Source of the DNA: Tetrapyrgos nigripes
Lineage: Eukaryota > Basidiomycota > Agaricomycetes > Agaricales > Campanellaceae
Assembly: GCA_013368315.1 (NCBI GenBank)
Contig: JAACJM010000019.1
Coordinates: 434,001-498,000, forward strand
Reading direction: 5' to 3'
DNA length: 64,000 bases
The number at the start of each line of letters is the position of its first letter. Positions within the stretch are counted from its first letter, which is position 1. Shown here one piece after another: positions 11,128-21,075 of this stretch. The translations under genes and the position numbers were made by a program. The notes under the pieces are model-generated. The model was not told where the DNA came from. It worked only from the letters and a program-made list of their open reading frames with translations, and searched no databases.

Positions 11128-12700
11128 ATGGCTCTTAGCAAACTCAAAGACGATAGCTGGGCTGAGGGGCCACTCTCCGTGACCTCTTATCTCTCCTTCT
11201 CCAACCAACATTTTCAACGATATCCTGATGAAAACTATTCACCCTGTTGTGGGATGGGCTGGAGATTCTACGTGTCTTGGTCGTCGACGGTACCAGGGCA
11301 GAGGAAGATTGCACTTCGTTTTGATCCACATCATCTGAGTATTTTCCCTCTGCAGTATCTTACCCTCACGGTTAAGTGCAATCAAACACTTATCGGCTCA
11401 CCACCACGCCAACTCCAAATCACGTCGTTGTCCAATGCACTTCTATTGGTTCGGTTACAGAAAGCTGTGGATGCAGAGATAGAAATGCAGATTTCATTCC
11501 TTGATAATGGACCTACCACTTCCCTCCCTCCTGCTCCTCCTTCTTCCCTGCCTCCCCAGGTCCTTGATTTGATAACTGCCTCCGTGGAAGGTCGAGATGT
11601 AATCGATGTCGCATTCCATCTTTACCGCGAACGATCTCGCAGGCAGCATTTGTGGACTTGTCCTCGTGCCGTTTATGGTACCACCGTTCTTCTAAAAGAC
11701 AAGTGTTTTTACCTGGACGCTCGTGCGTATCTGTGACTTTCAGACTTATCGCATTCTAATCAAGTTTGATGCTCTTGCTAGTGCTCTTTGACAACGACTT
11801 CAAGGACCCTTCCATCTTCAGCCTGTCCCAGATTCCATCATCCATGGAGGATTACGATTATGAATCAGATAGCGACTTCGATTCGGATTCAGTCTTTGAC
11901 GGAGAGGCAGAGGAAGCTCCTCAGGACATCGGCGACTCTGTTGGCTTACCATCGTCTGGCCAACGTGGTCCTGACCCTGATACCCACTTGAAGAGCTCAG
12001 AGGGTACGACCCTTGTGGACCCAACCTCCACAGACCAAGTCGCGACACAGCCTGAAGTCACTGAGAACAGAGGCCGAGATCGATCTATTCGTTCCATTCA
12101 TCTAACAACTTTCGCATTCAGAACGTATGTCCAAAGATGCATTTCACCACGACTGCCGTTCTGATCTGTTCTTTCAGTTGGAAAGCGTTCATCCTGTATC
12201 TCGAAGTACAGAGATTGGCCTTTAAAACGTTGAGGTCTCAACGCGTCGACCGTCTGGAGGAAGACAGAACGGCGTGCTCCCCTAGATCCATGTATCGTCT
12301 TGCGGATATGGTATTACGTCTTCGCCTCATTGAAGAAAAAATTCTGAACATAACCCTCTCGATATTAGGTTGGCCTGGAGGACCTCAGAAAGCAAGCATT
12401 CTCGGCCATTCGTTCATCAATAACGGAACAAAACATCATTGAGGAGTTATTTTCTTCTTTCACTTCTCTGTGAGCTTCCTTCTTGCGAACGGACGTTACA
12501 TTTTGTCTGAATCCCTCCTTGACAGATATCCGGAAGTGCGGTCGTTTGAGATTGCTTTTCTCCTTGATCACCCAAGCAGTTTGAACGAATTTTATGGGAA
12601 ATTGTCCGAGAGTCTCTTTGTTGAGCATCAGCATGTCGTTGCGGAAGTTATGAAAGCTTTGGGTGCGAGGGCGGGACAACACCTTCATTACAACTTGTAG
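11128..12700 (+). CDS. BTB/POZ-domain protein, tandem copy B
   Basis: Second paralogue with the same order of parts as copy A: MALSKLKDDSW start, CCGMGWRFYV, the BTB segment (GRDVIDVAFHLYRERSR, YGTTVLLKDKCFYLD, LFDNDFKDPS), an acidic insert opening with EDYDYESDSDFDSDS, then HLTTFAFRTWKAFILYLEVQRLAFKTL and the C-terminal SMYRLADMVLEDLR and RYPEVRSFEIAFLL elements. Intron positions match copy A, including the one that splits the BTB domain before LFDND. It ends at a TAG at 12698-12700. Closest to copy A by eye in the N-terminal region and C-terminal helices; the acidic insert is freely diverged in sequence but kept in length and charge. Confidence 0.75.
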
Positions 12701-12959
12701 CTAATGGTGAGGATTGCGCATAAGAAGTTATTATAGGTTTCTGGCAGGCTGTATAAGAAATGGATGTGATAGTCAGTATCAGATGACATCACGCACCTGG
12801 CTCAACCTTGACACTCTGTCTGTATACACATGTCAAACATGCTCAAGGTCTTCTGTCTCGTGTTGATGCTGCCATTGTGTTCTTGCACTCGTGTTCTGTT
12901 CTGGTGTAATGTGGATTTAAAGCCTTTCAAACTGCTTTTGGACTGCCCCACCTTCAGAC

Positions 12960-14697
12960 ATGTCCCTCCTCAAGATTGCAGATGATCGTTGGATTCGAAG
13001 TCCACCTTCTGTCAAATCCGTTCTATGCTTCTCAGCCAATGCATTCAAGACAGGCTCTAGTAGTAACCATTCGCCATCTTGTGGACTTGGTTGGCGGTTT
13101 TATGTTCAAACTGCCAGCAAGATACCATCATGGGGCAATATGCAGCTTCCTGCTATGCTCTACTTTGACCCGTACTTGCTACGGCACTCTGCTTTCAAGA
13201 GGTTGACCATCATAGTCAGTACCGGCTTCGCTAGTCTGGCGAGTTCGCATTATGTCGAGACCCTAGGAGAGGTGGTGGAATTGTGGAACTTCCTCAGCTT
13301 CGATACACGTCTTGAGATCACAGTCGAATTCCCGAGCGATTTGGGACTTGATTTTCCTTCTCAGCCCTCTCTCAAAATGTTTGATTTGGTCGCTGACGCA
13401 GCAGACGGTCGAGACGTGTTTGATGTCGTTTTCTTCCTATACCATACTCAATCCCTCCGCAATCTCAACAAGCGAGTTTGGATTCAACTTCGTCCTATCT
13501 ATGCCAGCACAGCTCTCCTTAGAGATCAGAGCTCTTATTTGGACACCCGTAGGCCATTTACTCCCCATGCCAACACAAACCCATCTCATTCTGTTTCCAG
13601 TATTGGGTAACGATTTCAAGGAAGCCTCTTTTGTCGATGTCTCGGACATTCCTTCATCAATGGAGGAGTACGATTATGACTCTGACAGCGACTTTGAAAC
13701 CGATCTCGACAATGCTCTCGACCGTCCAGCATCTGCGCAGGATGAGGCTGAGAATAATCATCCGGAAACTAGTGCCGCTAAGCACAAGGTAGATTCCTCT
13801 GCTGAGTCTGCTCTGCCAGCTGCCTCAGAATCGGATGATATCAAGCCGAGGGGTGAAGTCCAGAACAACGCAAAGACTACTTCTGCAAGGCGACTACCGC
13901 ATCCTATTCCTCTGAAAAATTTTGCCTTCAAGACGTGAGTCCATTCAGCTTAATTAACTGGTTCGGATTGACAGAATATTATCAGCTGGAAAGCTTTCAT
14001 TCTGTACTTGGAGACGCAGAGGATCACTTTCAGACCATTGACTTCTCAGAGTCCCGCCTTACCGGGGACTGTGACTGAGCCAGCCTCATGCTCTCCCAAA
14101 TCCATGTACCGTCTTGCGGACATAGTATGTCACCTTCGCAAGATATACCTTCTGTCCAGTGGAGTTCACCTATTTCCGATTCCAGACAGGCATGGAGGAC
14201 CTCAAAAGATTGGCGTTTTCTGCCATCCGTTCCTCCATATCTGAAGATAATATTATCGAGGAACTGTGTTCTTCCTTCGCTTCTCGGTTAGCCAGCGCAT
14301 TGTAGCTCGTGGAGATCACTAACTTGATGATGTAATTCCGAACAGGTACCCAGAAGTGCAGTCATTTGAGATCAAATTTTTACTTGATTGTCCTCAATCC
14401 AAGATCCGAGAGTTGTGCCAGAGATTGTCGGATGGTGCTTTCGTTGAACATCAGCCTATTATTGCGGAAGTCTTAATGGCATTGGTGACTGGAAGGATGA
14501 GTCCCAGGACTCCCAGGCCGGCGAGTGTACCGAGTGTACCGAGTGTACCGAGTGTACCCGGTACACCCACTCCACTCAGAGAGCCTCCTTCACTAGAGCC
14601 TTCTCGAAGTAAGATTGTGTCGTTTCCAGAATATTGTCGCGTCCTCATTTGCGTTGTAACAGTGGTACCTATTCAAGGTTGGACGCGCAGAAACTAG
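12960..14697 (+). CDS. BTB/POZ-domain protein, tandem copy C
   Basis: Third paralogue: MSLLKIADDRW start, CGLGWRFYV, a BTB segment (GRDVFDVVFFLYHTQS, YASTALLRDQSSYLDT, NDFKEASFVDVSDIPSS), an acidic insert opening with EEYDYDSDSDFETDLD, then PLKNFAFKTWKAFILYLETQR and a C-terminal SMYRLAD, LSEDNIIEEL-like and RYPEVQSFEIKFLL region. It carries an extra C-terminal tail absent from copies A and B. That tail includes four SVP tripeptides encoded by a perfect 9 bp repeat, followed by a Pro-rich stretch. The exact 3' end is uncertain because a small intron near 14655 is possible; the stop used is at 14695-14697. More diverged from A and B than they are from each other. Confidence 0.72.
14523..14558 (+). 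repeat. Four perfect 9 bp tandem repeats inside BTB copy C
   Basis: GAGTGTACC occurs four times in a row and encodes repeated Ser-Val-Pro in the C-terminal tail of copy C. The unit length is a multiple of three, so copy number can vary without a frameshift. Confidence 0.9.
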
Positions 14698-15298
14698 CAC
14701 TCAACGGAGACTTGCACTGAGGTCAACGGACGTGAAGAAAAGCGTTCGTTGAGCCAGTGCAAGGTGTTATGCTACACATGTAAATAGTCTTTTGTCATCT
14801 GGTGGACCTGGTCCACATTATGTCTACGGTACTTCTACGAACAGTACCGAGGGTAATTAGCCGCGGTCGTTAAAAACCACTGGTCTTGCCTTTCTTTGGC
14901 CTTCCTCTTCTTCATTATCTACAAGTTAGCACGAATAGTTGAAAGCACCAATGAACAGTAACTTTTTCTCTTCTGCTTTGAAGTGAAGGTATCTAGAGTC
15001 CTTGATTCTAGGGACGACATGAAGTGTTTAAATAAAACCTCATTCTGGCATTTCCAACATGGTTGGAAGTAGAACGACATTGGAGGAGAGCCGAGCGGCA
15101 GGGAACACGTGTTGTTTCTTTTTCGGACTTTCGTCTTTTCTGTCGCCGCTTGGAATAAGAGGTGAGCAGGCCTCGTACTGATGTCGTTTATCCCCTTGCG
15201 CGTTTACTGTCCTGTTCGACCATGTCTGAACCTCTCGTCTCTCTCGTCTTCAGCCTGATTCTTCGTCAAATTCATTGTGCATTATCTTCTGCACCGAC
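14698..15298. other. Intergenic, 601 bp
   Basis: I see no gene. It holds the 3' region of BTB copy C and the 5' region of the Zn2Cys6 gene, which has pyrimidine-rich CTCTCGTCTCTCTCGTC just before its start. Confidence 0.5.
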
Positions 15299-16444
15299 AT
15301 GACAACAGAGCAACCAAAACCTCCATCCACAACCGAACAACCTGCTACCTATGCTGGACCTCCGCCCCCACATTTCATTGGCGGCGCCATACCTCCATTG
15401 CCACCTGGATACCCTCCCTTTTTCACCTACCCTCCTCCAGCCGAAGGTCAGCAGCCCGACTCAAATGGTTCCACAGCACCTCCTTACCCTCTAATGTATC
15501 CACCAGGAATGGTTTACGCATTTCCTCAAGGTTAGCAGCAGGTTGCCCCTTCAAGCTTTACAGTGTCTTACTATACCCTTAGCACCTCCTGCAGCGCCTC
15601 CAGCACCGCCAACTACCCCGCGTCCAAAACGTAAACAAGTGAAAATGGCCGTATGTTTGACATCCTTCAGTTCAAATATTTCGAATACCCATTACATTCC
15701 TAGTGTACCAATTGTGCTGCAGCATCGAAACGCTGTGATGAGAATCGTCCTTGTAATCGCTGCCAGAAATACGGAACTGCCGACAGCTGCATGGATGGGC
15801 AAAGAAAAGAAAGAAAGAAGGGTATTAAACGAGGACCTTATAAACGCAAGAACAAGCCACAGACGGTCGAATCTGCATACGGTGGTATGTCGCGTCGTCT
15901 TCATTGCTTTTACGATTTGCTCATTTTTCTTACAGTAATTCCTCCTCCTGAGGTCGGAGAATGGCCTCAGGGGGTTCCTCCACCTAATGCAGCTGGTGCC
16001 CCACCTATATATGCCGTTGCTCAATTCCCTCCTCCTGAAGGATATTACCCTGTTTTTTATCCTCCGCCTACAGCATATCCTCCTCCTCCTGACGGTCAAC
16101 CGAACGCGGATGGTTCTCAAAACAGTGGACAGCCTCCTCCTCCCATTATGCCTTTCTACATTCCCGGCTTTCCTCCATTCCCATATCCTCCTCCTCCAGG
16201 CACGGTCTTTCAGTTTCCCCCGCCGGGTATCGTTGCTCATCCACCCACAGCTTCTCAGCCGGCTACGGGTGCTGCAGAGTCAGAACAAGAACAACAGGCT
16301 GAAGAGAAAGACGAAGAGGCGACTTGTGTGAATCCAGCCGATTTATCGGATGCTGCTGCGACTGATAGCCACAGCAAAGCTCATGATGGAGATGCAAATA
16401 AGACTGATGAAGATGAGAACGTGGAAGATGGGTCTCAGGCTTGA
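15299..16444 (+). CDS. Zn2Cys6 protein with Pro/Tyr-rich flanks
   Basis: Probable nuclear DNA-binding regulator. After ~110 residues very rich in Pro, Tyr and Gly, a fungal zinc cluster follows with spacing C-x2-C-x6-C-x5-C-x2-C-x8-C (CTNCAAASKRC, then PCNRCQ and the final Cys of DSC), and immediately a basic stretch with KKGIKRGPYKRKNK. A second Pro/Tyr-rich region of ~110 residues (PPPEGYYPVFYPPP style) and an acidic Glu/Asp-rich tail end the protein. Unusually, the zinc cluster sits in the middle rather than at the N-terminus, and no fungal-specific TF middle homology region is seen. Start chosen at the ATG at 15299; an upstream in-frame TTG at 15275 is not a likely eukaryotic start. Introns separate the Pro-rich exon, the basic linker, the zinc exon and the last exon. 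Confidence 0.8.
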
Positions 16445-16628
16445 GAGGATCGTGTCGTTTTGTCGTTTTATTGTTTTCTTGCTACTCTTATTTATTGACG
16501 TGTAAAATAGCCGTGACTTCGTAGGTTGTAACTGTTCTGTAACTTTTTTGGTCCACACAGCGGATGGAGGAAGGCGTTTCTTATTCAGCGTGTGTGCATA
16601 ATAACATGATACAGAACGTTCTTGACCT

Positions 16629-18055
16629 TCAGTTCCACAAATGCATGTCAATATGTTCACCATAATATCTGTCCCCCGTAATCTCATGCTTTCCAACGGC
16701 CTCGTTAATTGATTCTAGCTCCTCTGCGGTAAACACGATATCACCTGCCTCAAGATTCTCCAGCGTACGAGAGGCTTTGGACGACCCGGCAAGAGGAATC
16801 ACGGTAGGACCTGTAGTGCACACCCAAGCAATGCAGAGTTGGGCAGAAGTAATGCCTTTCTTCTGGGCAATGGCTTTAAGATCATCAACGAGCGCCATAT
16901 TGTTGAGGAAATGCTCCTCTTTGAAGCGCGTCAAGCGGCTGCGATGGTCGCCCTCTGTATGACCAAAGTCAGTACATTTTAATGTTTCTGTATAAGTACT
17001 CGATCACTGACTTGGAAGGTCCGCTGGGCTTTTGATAGTACCGGTTAGGAATCCATGACCTAGAGGGCTGCAGCACAGACGGTACTGGTGAGACAGAAAA
17101 ATGCACAAAAGGAAGGATCCGTCTTACGAGTAAGCAGCAACAGCAATATTCAACTCAGCAGCAGTAGCAATGACCCTTTTTTGTTGTTCTCCATACTCGA
17201 AGGGGCTGACTTCAATTTCGGCGACAGTGATTGGGTAAATCTGAAATGGCCGTATCAAAATTAGCCATAGCCATGTAAGAAGGATGTCCTCACCGAATGC
17301 GCCTTCCTCAGAGTATCGGCATTGCATTCGGAGAGTCCGATATGATCAAATTTGCCTTCCTCTACAAAGCTGACTAGGGTTTTCATGATATTCTCGATAC
17401 CAACATTACGATCGACACGTCCCGGTTCATACAAATCAATTTTCTTGAGAGGTCCAAGAGCCTTGATGGAGCGTTCCACGCTCAGTTTGAGAAATTCGTA
17501 GCTGCCAGGGATCAAAAAAGCTACCATAGTACTAAGACCAGCGAGAGACCACTTACGAACAGTCTGGGCCGTGTGTTGCAGGATTGAAGCCACCTTTGAC
17601 CGAAATGAACGTCTTCTCCGCGTAGTCAGGATGCTTTGCAAAGAACCTCGAGAGCATCTCAAGGTTTCCCAAGCCTCGGTTTCGATCGTAAAAATCGGCT
17701 GATAGAGATTCGAGAAATGTTAGCCAAAGCTTTATCCAGGAAAAATGACGAATAAAAACCCTTACCAGTGTTCAGAAATGCTTTCACACCAGGTGGTAGT
17801 GCGTCCACACCAGCCTTGATCGCTTCAAAACACACTTCATCGGGAACGGGATCGACAGCGGTTCTGTTAGCCAACTAAATAAAGGTGTGGCAGAAGTATA
17901 GAGCGGCTTTCGACTCACGTCATCATCATCAGTCCATGCTGAAATATATAGTTAGTTGAGCGAGTTCATGCGCAGCGAGAAAGGTCCCCTACGGAAATTC
18001 TAGCGACCACAACATCTGGAGCAGTGCCACCGAGTTTGATGCTTCGAGAGACCAT
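16629..18055 (-). CDS. Aldo-keto reductase AKR1 (pyridoxal reductase-like)
   Basis: NADPH-dependent aldo-keto reductase, closest in pattern to fungal pyridoxal reductases (Plr1, AKR8-like), cytosolic. It begins MVSRSIKLGGTAPDVVVARIS; visible elements include PVPDEVCFEAIKAGVDALPPGV, FLNTADFY (the Asp/Tyr region of the active site), ISVKGG (catalytic Lys region), [39 protein letters not shown] and a C-terminal [29 protein letters not shown] segment. Where many AKRs have the catalytic His, this family reads EPGRVD, as in Plr1-type enzymes that lack that His. The substrate is an inference only. It lies tail to head with AKR2, 367 bp apart, on the same strand. About eight short introns. Stop at 16629-16631, start ATG at 18053-18055. 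Confidence 0.85.
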
Positions 18056-18422
18056 TCTTCACGCTGGATATCAGGGATGAAAATCTGCTAGGATCGGGAT
18101 ACATATCCTGCAACAAAATGGCCACTTAAGAATGGACTTGCAAAGTTGACGTGAGAGACAGGGACGATCCTGCGGAAAGCACGCCTAAATTTGTGCCGTC
18201 GGCGCGTCACCAAAAATGACTGTTGGAGGAGCACTAGTACTGTACCTCTGCATACTGGAAGTATAAGTTGACGGACTGATCAGCCTGTGGGATATTCAAA
18301 TAGGTTTCGTCTAATGGTGTAGTTGCTTCTTTATGTTACACGACTTACATGGATATACTGTACGCTTTATCGGTAATGATAAAAGTCAGAATGTAGTATG
18401 TGCCATTCTTGTAAAAGCAGCT
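18056..18422. other. Spacer between AKR1 and AKR2
   Basis: No gene seen. It contains the AKR1 promoter (minus strand) and the AKR2 3' end. A plus-strand open frame reaching in from 18333 is the shadow of AKR2. Confidence 0.5.
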
Positions 18423-19865
18423 TCACTGCCAAAGATGCACATCGATGCCTTCACCGAAGTAGCGATCGCCGGTAATCTCGTGCCTCCCAATGGCTTCATT
18501 CAGCTCCTCCAGTTCTCCTTCAGTCAGGACAACATCACCACCTTCGAGATTTTCCAGCGTTCGAGATGCCTTGGAAGATCCGGGGAGAGGAATCACAGTA
18601 GGACCAGTAGTGCACACCCAAGCGATGCAGAGTTGAGCCGGAGTAATGCCTTTCTTCTGAGCAATGCGTACAATGTCATCGACGAGTGTCATGTTGTTGC
18701 GGAAATGTTCCTCCTTGAAACGGGTCAAACGAAGACGTGGGTCGTCCTCTACGTGATGAGAGAGGGTAACAAAAAAAGGTCATCAGTGAACCATCGCGAG
18801 TAGTACGATAATATTTGCGCACTTGGCAGATCGTCTGGGCTTTTAATTTGACCAGTGAGGAAACCGTGTCCAAGAGGGCTGTAATGTACGCAATTTGAGG
18901 AAAAGCGAATACAGATATCCAGAGCTCACTCACGAGTAGGCAGCGACAGAGATATTCAACTCGGCAGCAGTGGCAATGACCTTCTTCTGCTCCTCTCTGT
19001 ACTCGAAAGGGCTCACTTCAATTTCAGCAACGCTGACTGGGTGAATCTGAAAATAATCACGATAATCGGCTATACTGCAAACGAGATACAGCATAGAAGG
19101 TACTGACTGAATTTGCCTTCCTCAAAGTGTCGGCATTACATTCAGAGAGTCCGATATGATCAAATTTTCCCTCCTTCATCAGGCTTACGAGGGTTTCCAT
19201 GGTCTTCTCAATTCCAACCTTGCGGTCAATACGGGCTGGTTCAAAAAGGTCGATTTTCTTCAGCGGTCCAAGAGCTTTTACAGAGCGATCAACGCTTTTC
19301 TTCAAAAACTCGTATCTGCAGCGAGAGGGTCAGAATTGGCTTAGAACTGGACAATAATATTAATATAGCGACTTACGAGCCGTCCGGAAAAAGATGAGAC
19401 GAGACATTCATACCGCCTTTGACGGACACAAACACTCTGTCCACATACTCAGGATACTTGGCGAAGAACCTCGAAAGCATTTCCAGATTCCCAGTTCCAA
19501 GATCAATGGCGTAGAAATCGGCTGGTAGAGTTGATTGAGCATTCGAGATGCCATGTCCATGCAAGAGCAACTAACCAGTGTTGAGAAATGCTTTGACGCC
19601 ATGCGGTAACGCGTCGATACCTGCTTTGATAGCTTCAAAGCATACTTCATCGGGAACAGGTTGAGGTGTCCAGCTAAAACCAACAGTGTGAATAGAAGCA
19701 GGAGCAGAGTTCCTACTGGTCCTCACCTCATGGACATCAACCCATGCTAAAAACGATGTTTTTTGTAAGATATGCTGCCATATCAAAGACCAGACCACTC
19801 ACAGAAACGCGAGCAACTGCAATACCTGAAGCAGTACCACCGAGTTTGATGCTTTGAGTGACCAT
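18423..19865 (-). CDS. Aldo-keto reductase AKR2 (pyridoxal reductase-like)
   Basis: Second AKR paralogue, same architecture as AKR1: [137 protein letters not shown] and [11 protein letters not shown]. Its last ~100 residues differ from AKR3 at only a handful of positions. The flanking introns also match AKR3, including the one after DDLPK, which points to a recent inverted duplication with AKR3 at 27.6-29.0 kb. Start ATG at 19863-19865 with a TATA-like box about 55 bp upstream. A canonical active-site His is again absent (EPAR). Confidence 0.85.
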
Positions 19866-19918
19866 AGTTTGAGTAAGTAGAAGGGGGATGATGTCAGAGT
19901 TGTTCCCAACGTCGATTC

Positions 19919-19925
19919 TTATATG
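19919..19925 (-). promoter_or_regulatory. TATA-like box of AKR2
   Basis: On the minus strand CATATAA, about 55 bp upstream of the AKR2 ATG. Similar boxes precede AKR3 and AKR4. Confidence 0.4.
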
Positions 19926-20266
19926 GTCGTCGTTGGGATTCGCACAATAGGTTTCGACCTGAGCCTTGTATGTGACCTCTTGATCCCGGAGAGGCAACGC
20001 GCGTCAATGGCATCTGGAGAGAGAGAAGGGACTCGGATGAGTAGCCGATATTCCGTTTTTTACCGTTAACCGAACAATATCAGCATGAGATTTACCTCTG
20101 CTTAGGGGCTACGTACCAAAGGAAAACACAAGAAGTTATCTAGTCATCAAAATTACTCATAATCTCAGAATAAGAATAAACTTTACTCAGCGTCTATTAG
20201 TAGTATCCTTATCACTGCTTAGCAAGCCTTGTGCTTTGCAATTGCAGCGAGCTAATTGGATTATTC

Positions 20267-20477
20267 ACACCGCGAACGGCGATGCATATTTGGAGCATGG
20301 AAAAATCTAAACTTAAATGACGGATTTTTGCTCAGCCCCAGGAATACTCCATATGGAATATCGGCCTCAAATCGGTCCCATATGGAGTAGGCCCGGCGAG
20401 CAAAAGCTGCTTTGAAAAATCAGTAATTTAAGTTTGTGTTTTTCAATGGCCCAAATATGCATCGCCGTCCGCGGTGT
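20267..20477. repeat. Foldback (MITE-like) element with long inverted repeats
   Basis: The 211 bp begin ACACCGCG and end CGCGGTGT. The left arm (ACACCGCGAACGGCGATGCA, then a TATTTGG and an AACTTAAAT block, then TTTTTGCTC) is mirrored by the right arm (GAGCAAAAGC, ATTTAAGTTTG, then ATGCATCGCCGTCC). An inner pair, TACTCCATATGG and CCATATGGAGTA, continues the symmetry, so nearly the whole element can fold into one imperfect hairpin. No coding capacity. I could not find a clear target-site duplication, so MITE identity is an inference; a hairpin small-RNA precursor is the alternative. Confidence 0.75.
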
Positions 20478-21075
20478 CATATATCAGCAACGGTGAACAA
20501 AAGCCAGCTATTTATTGCAAGGAACTATGGGATTTTTTTTGCGCCTAAGAAGAAAAGGTTGTGGTTCAACAACTTCGGACTGTTCAAGGGTAGCAAAGTG
20601 GGGACAAGAAAGGCGCCAGCGAGGGCACGCGTCTTCAGTGCTGCGCTGGTGAGCATGCCGCAGCTGATAGGTTTAGATGCAGAGCATAACTCGTCGTTTT
20701 GAGCTAAAACACGGGTTTGACGCGAGCCAGAGGGAAAAAGATGGATGTTCAGAACATTGTTCAGACACGGCGCTCTTTAGATAAAGATAGTTGAAGACGC
20801 GTTTGGCAGGACCCACATACATATCGGCTTTGTTGGACTACATATCGGACGTTGACTTCAAGTAGTTCCGCCTATCCTCGTCGAATTGGCATGATGTCGG
20901 TCTGAAGAGAGTACATGATGACTGAAGAAACAGAACACGCTATGATATGGCCAGTTCACGCATGCGTTAACGAAATGGAAGCTAAAAATTGCCTGCCGTA
21001 GTCGTCATGTACCTGAACTGCTTTATAATTATTCGTTGTCTATCTTTCACTCCTTCACCTATCTCCGTCCTCGAG

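Larger units (their letters stand above)
19866..21075. other. 1.2 kb intergenic region between AKR2 and the MFS gene
   Basis: AKR2 and the MFS gene are divergent, so this is a shared promoter region. It contains a TATA-like box for AKR2 and a foldback element at 20267-20477. An 88-codon open frame overlapping the element's right arm is not credible as a gene. Nothing else recognized. Confidence 0.5.

Noticed and set aside
15692..16240. 182-codon minus-strand open frame, Arg-rich
   Set aside because: Shadow of the Pro-rich exons of the Zn2Cys6 gene; Pro codons read as Arg/Gly on the other strand.
20436..20702. 88-codon plus-strand open frame
   Set aside because: Overlaps the right arm of the foldback element and has no family resemblance.
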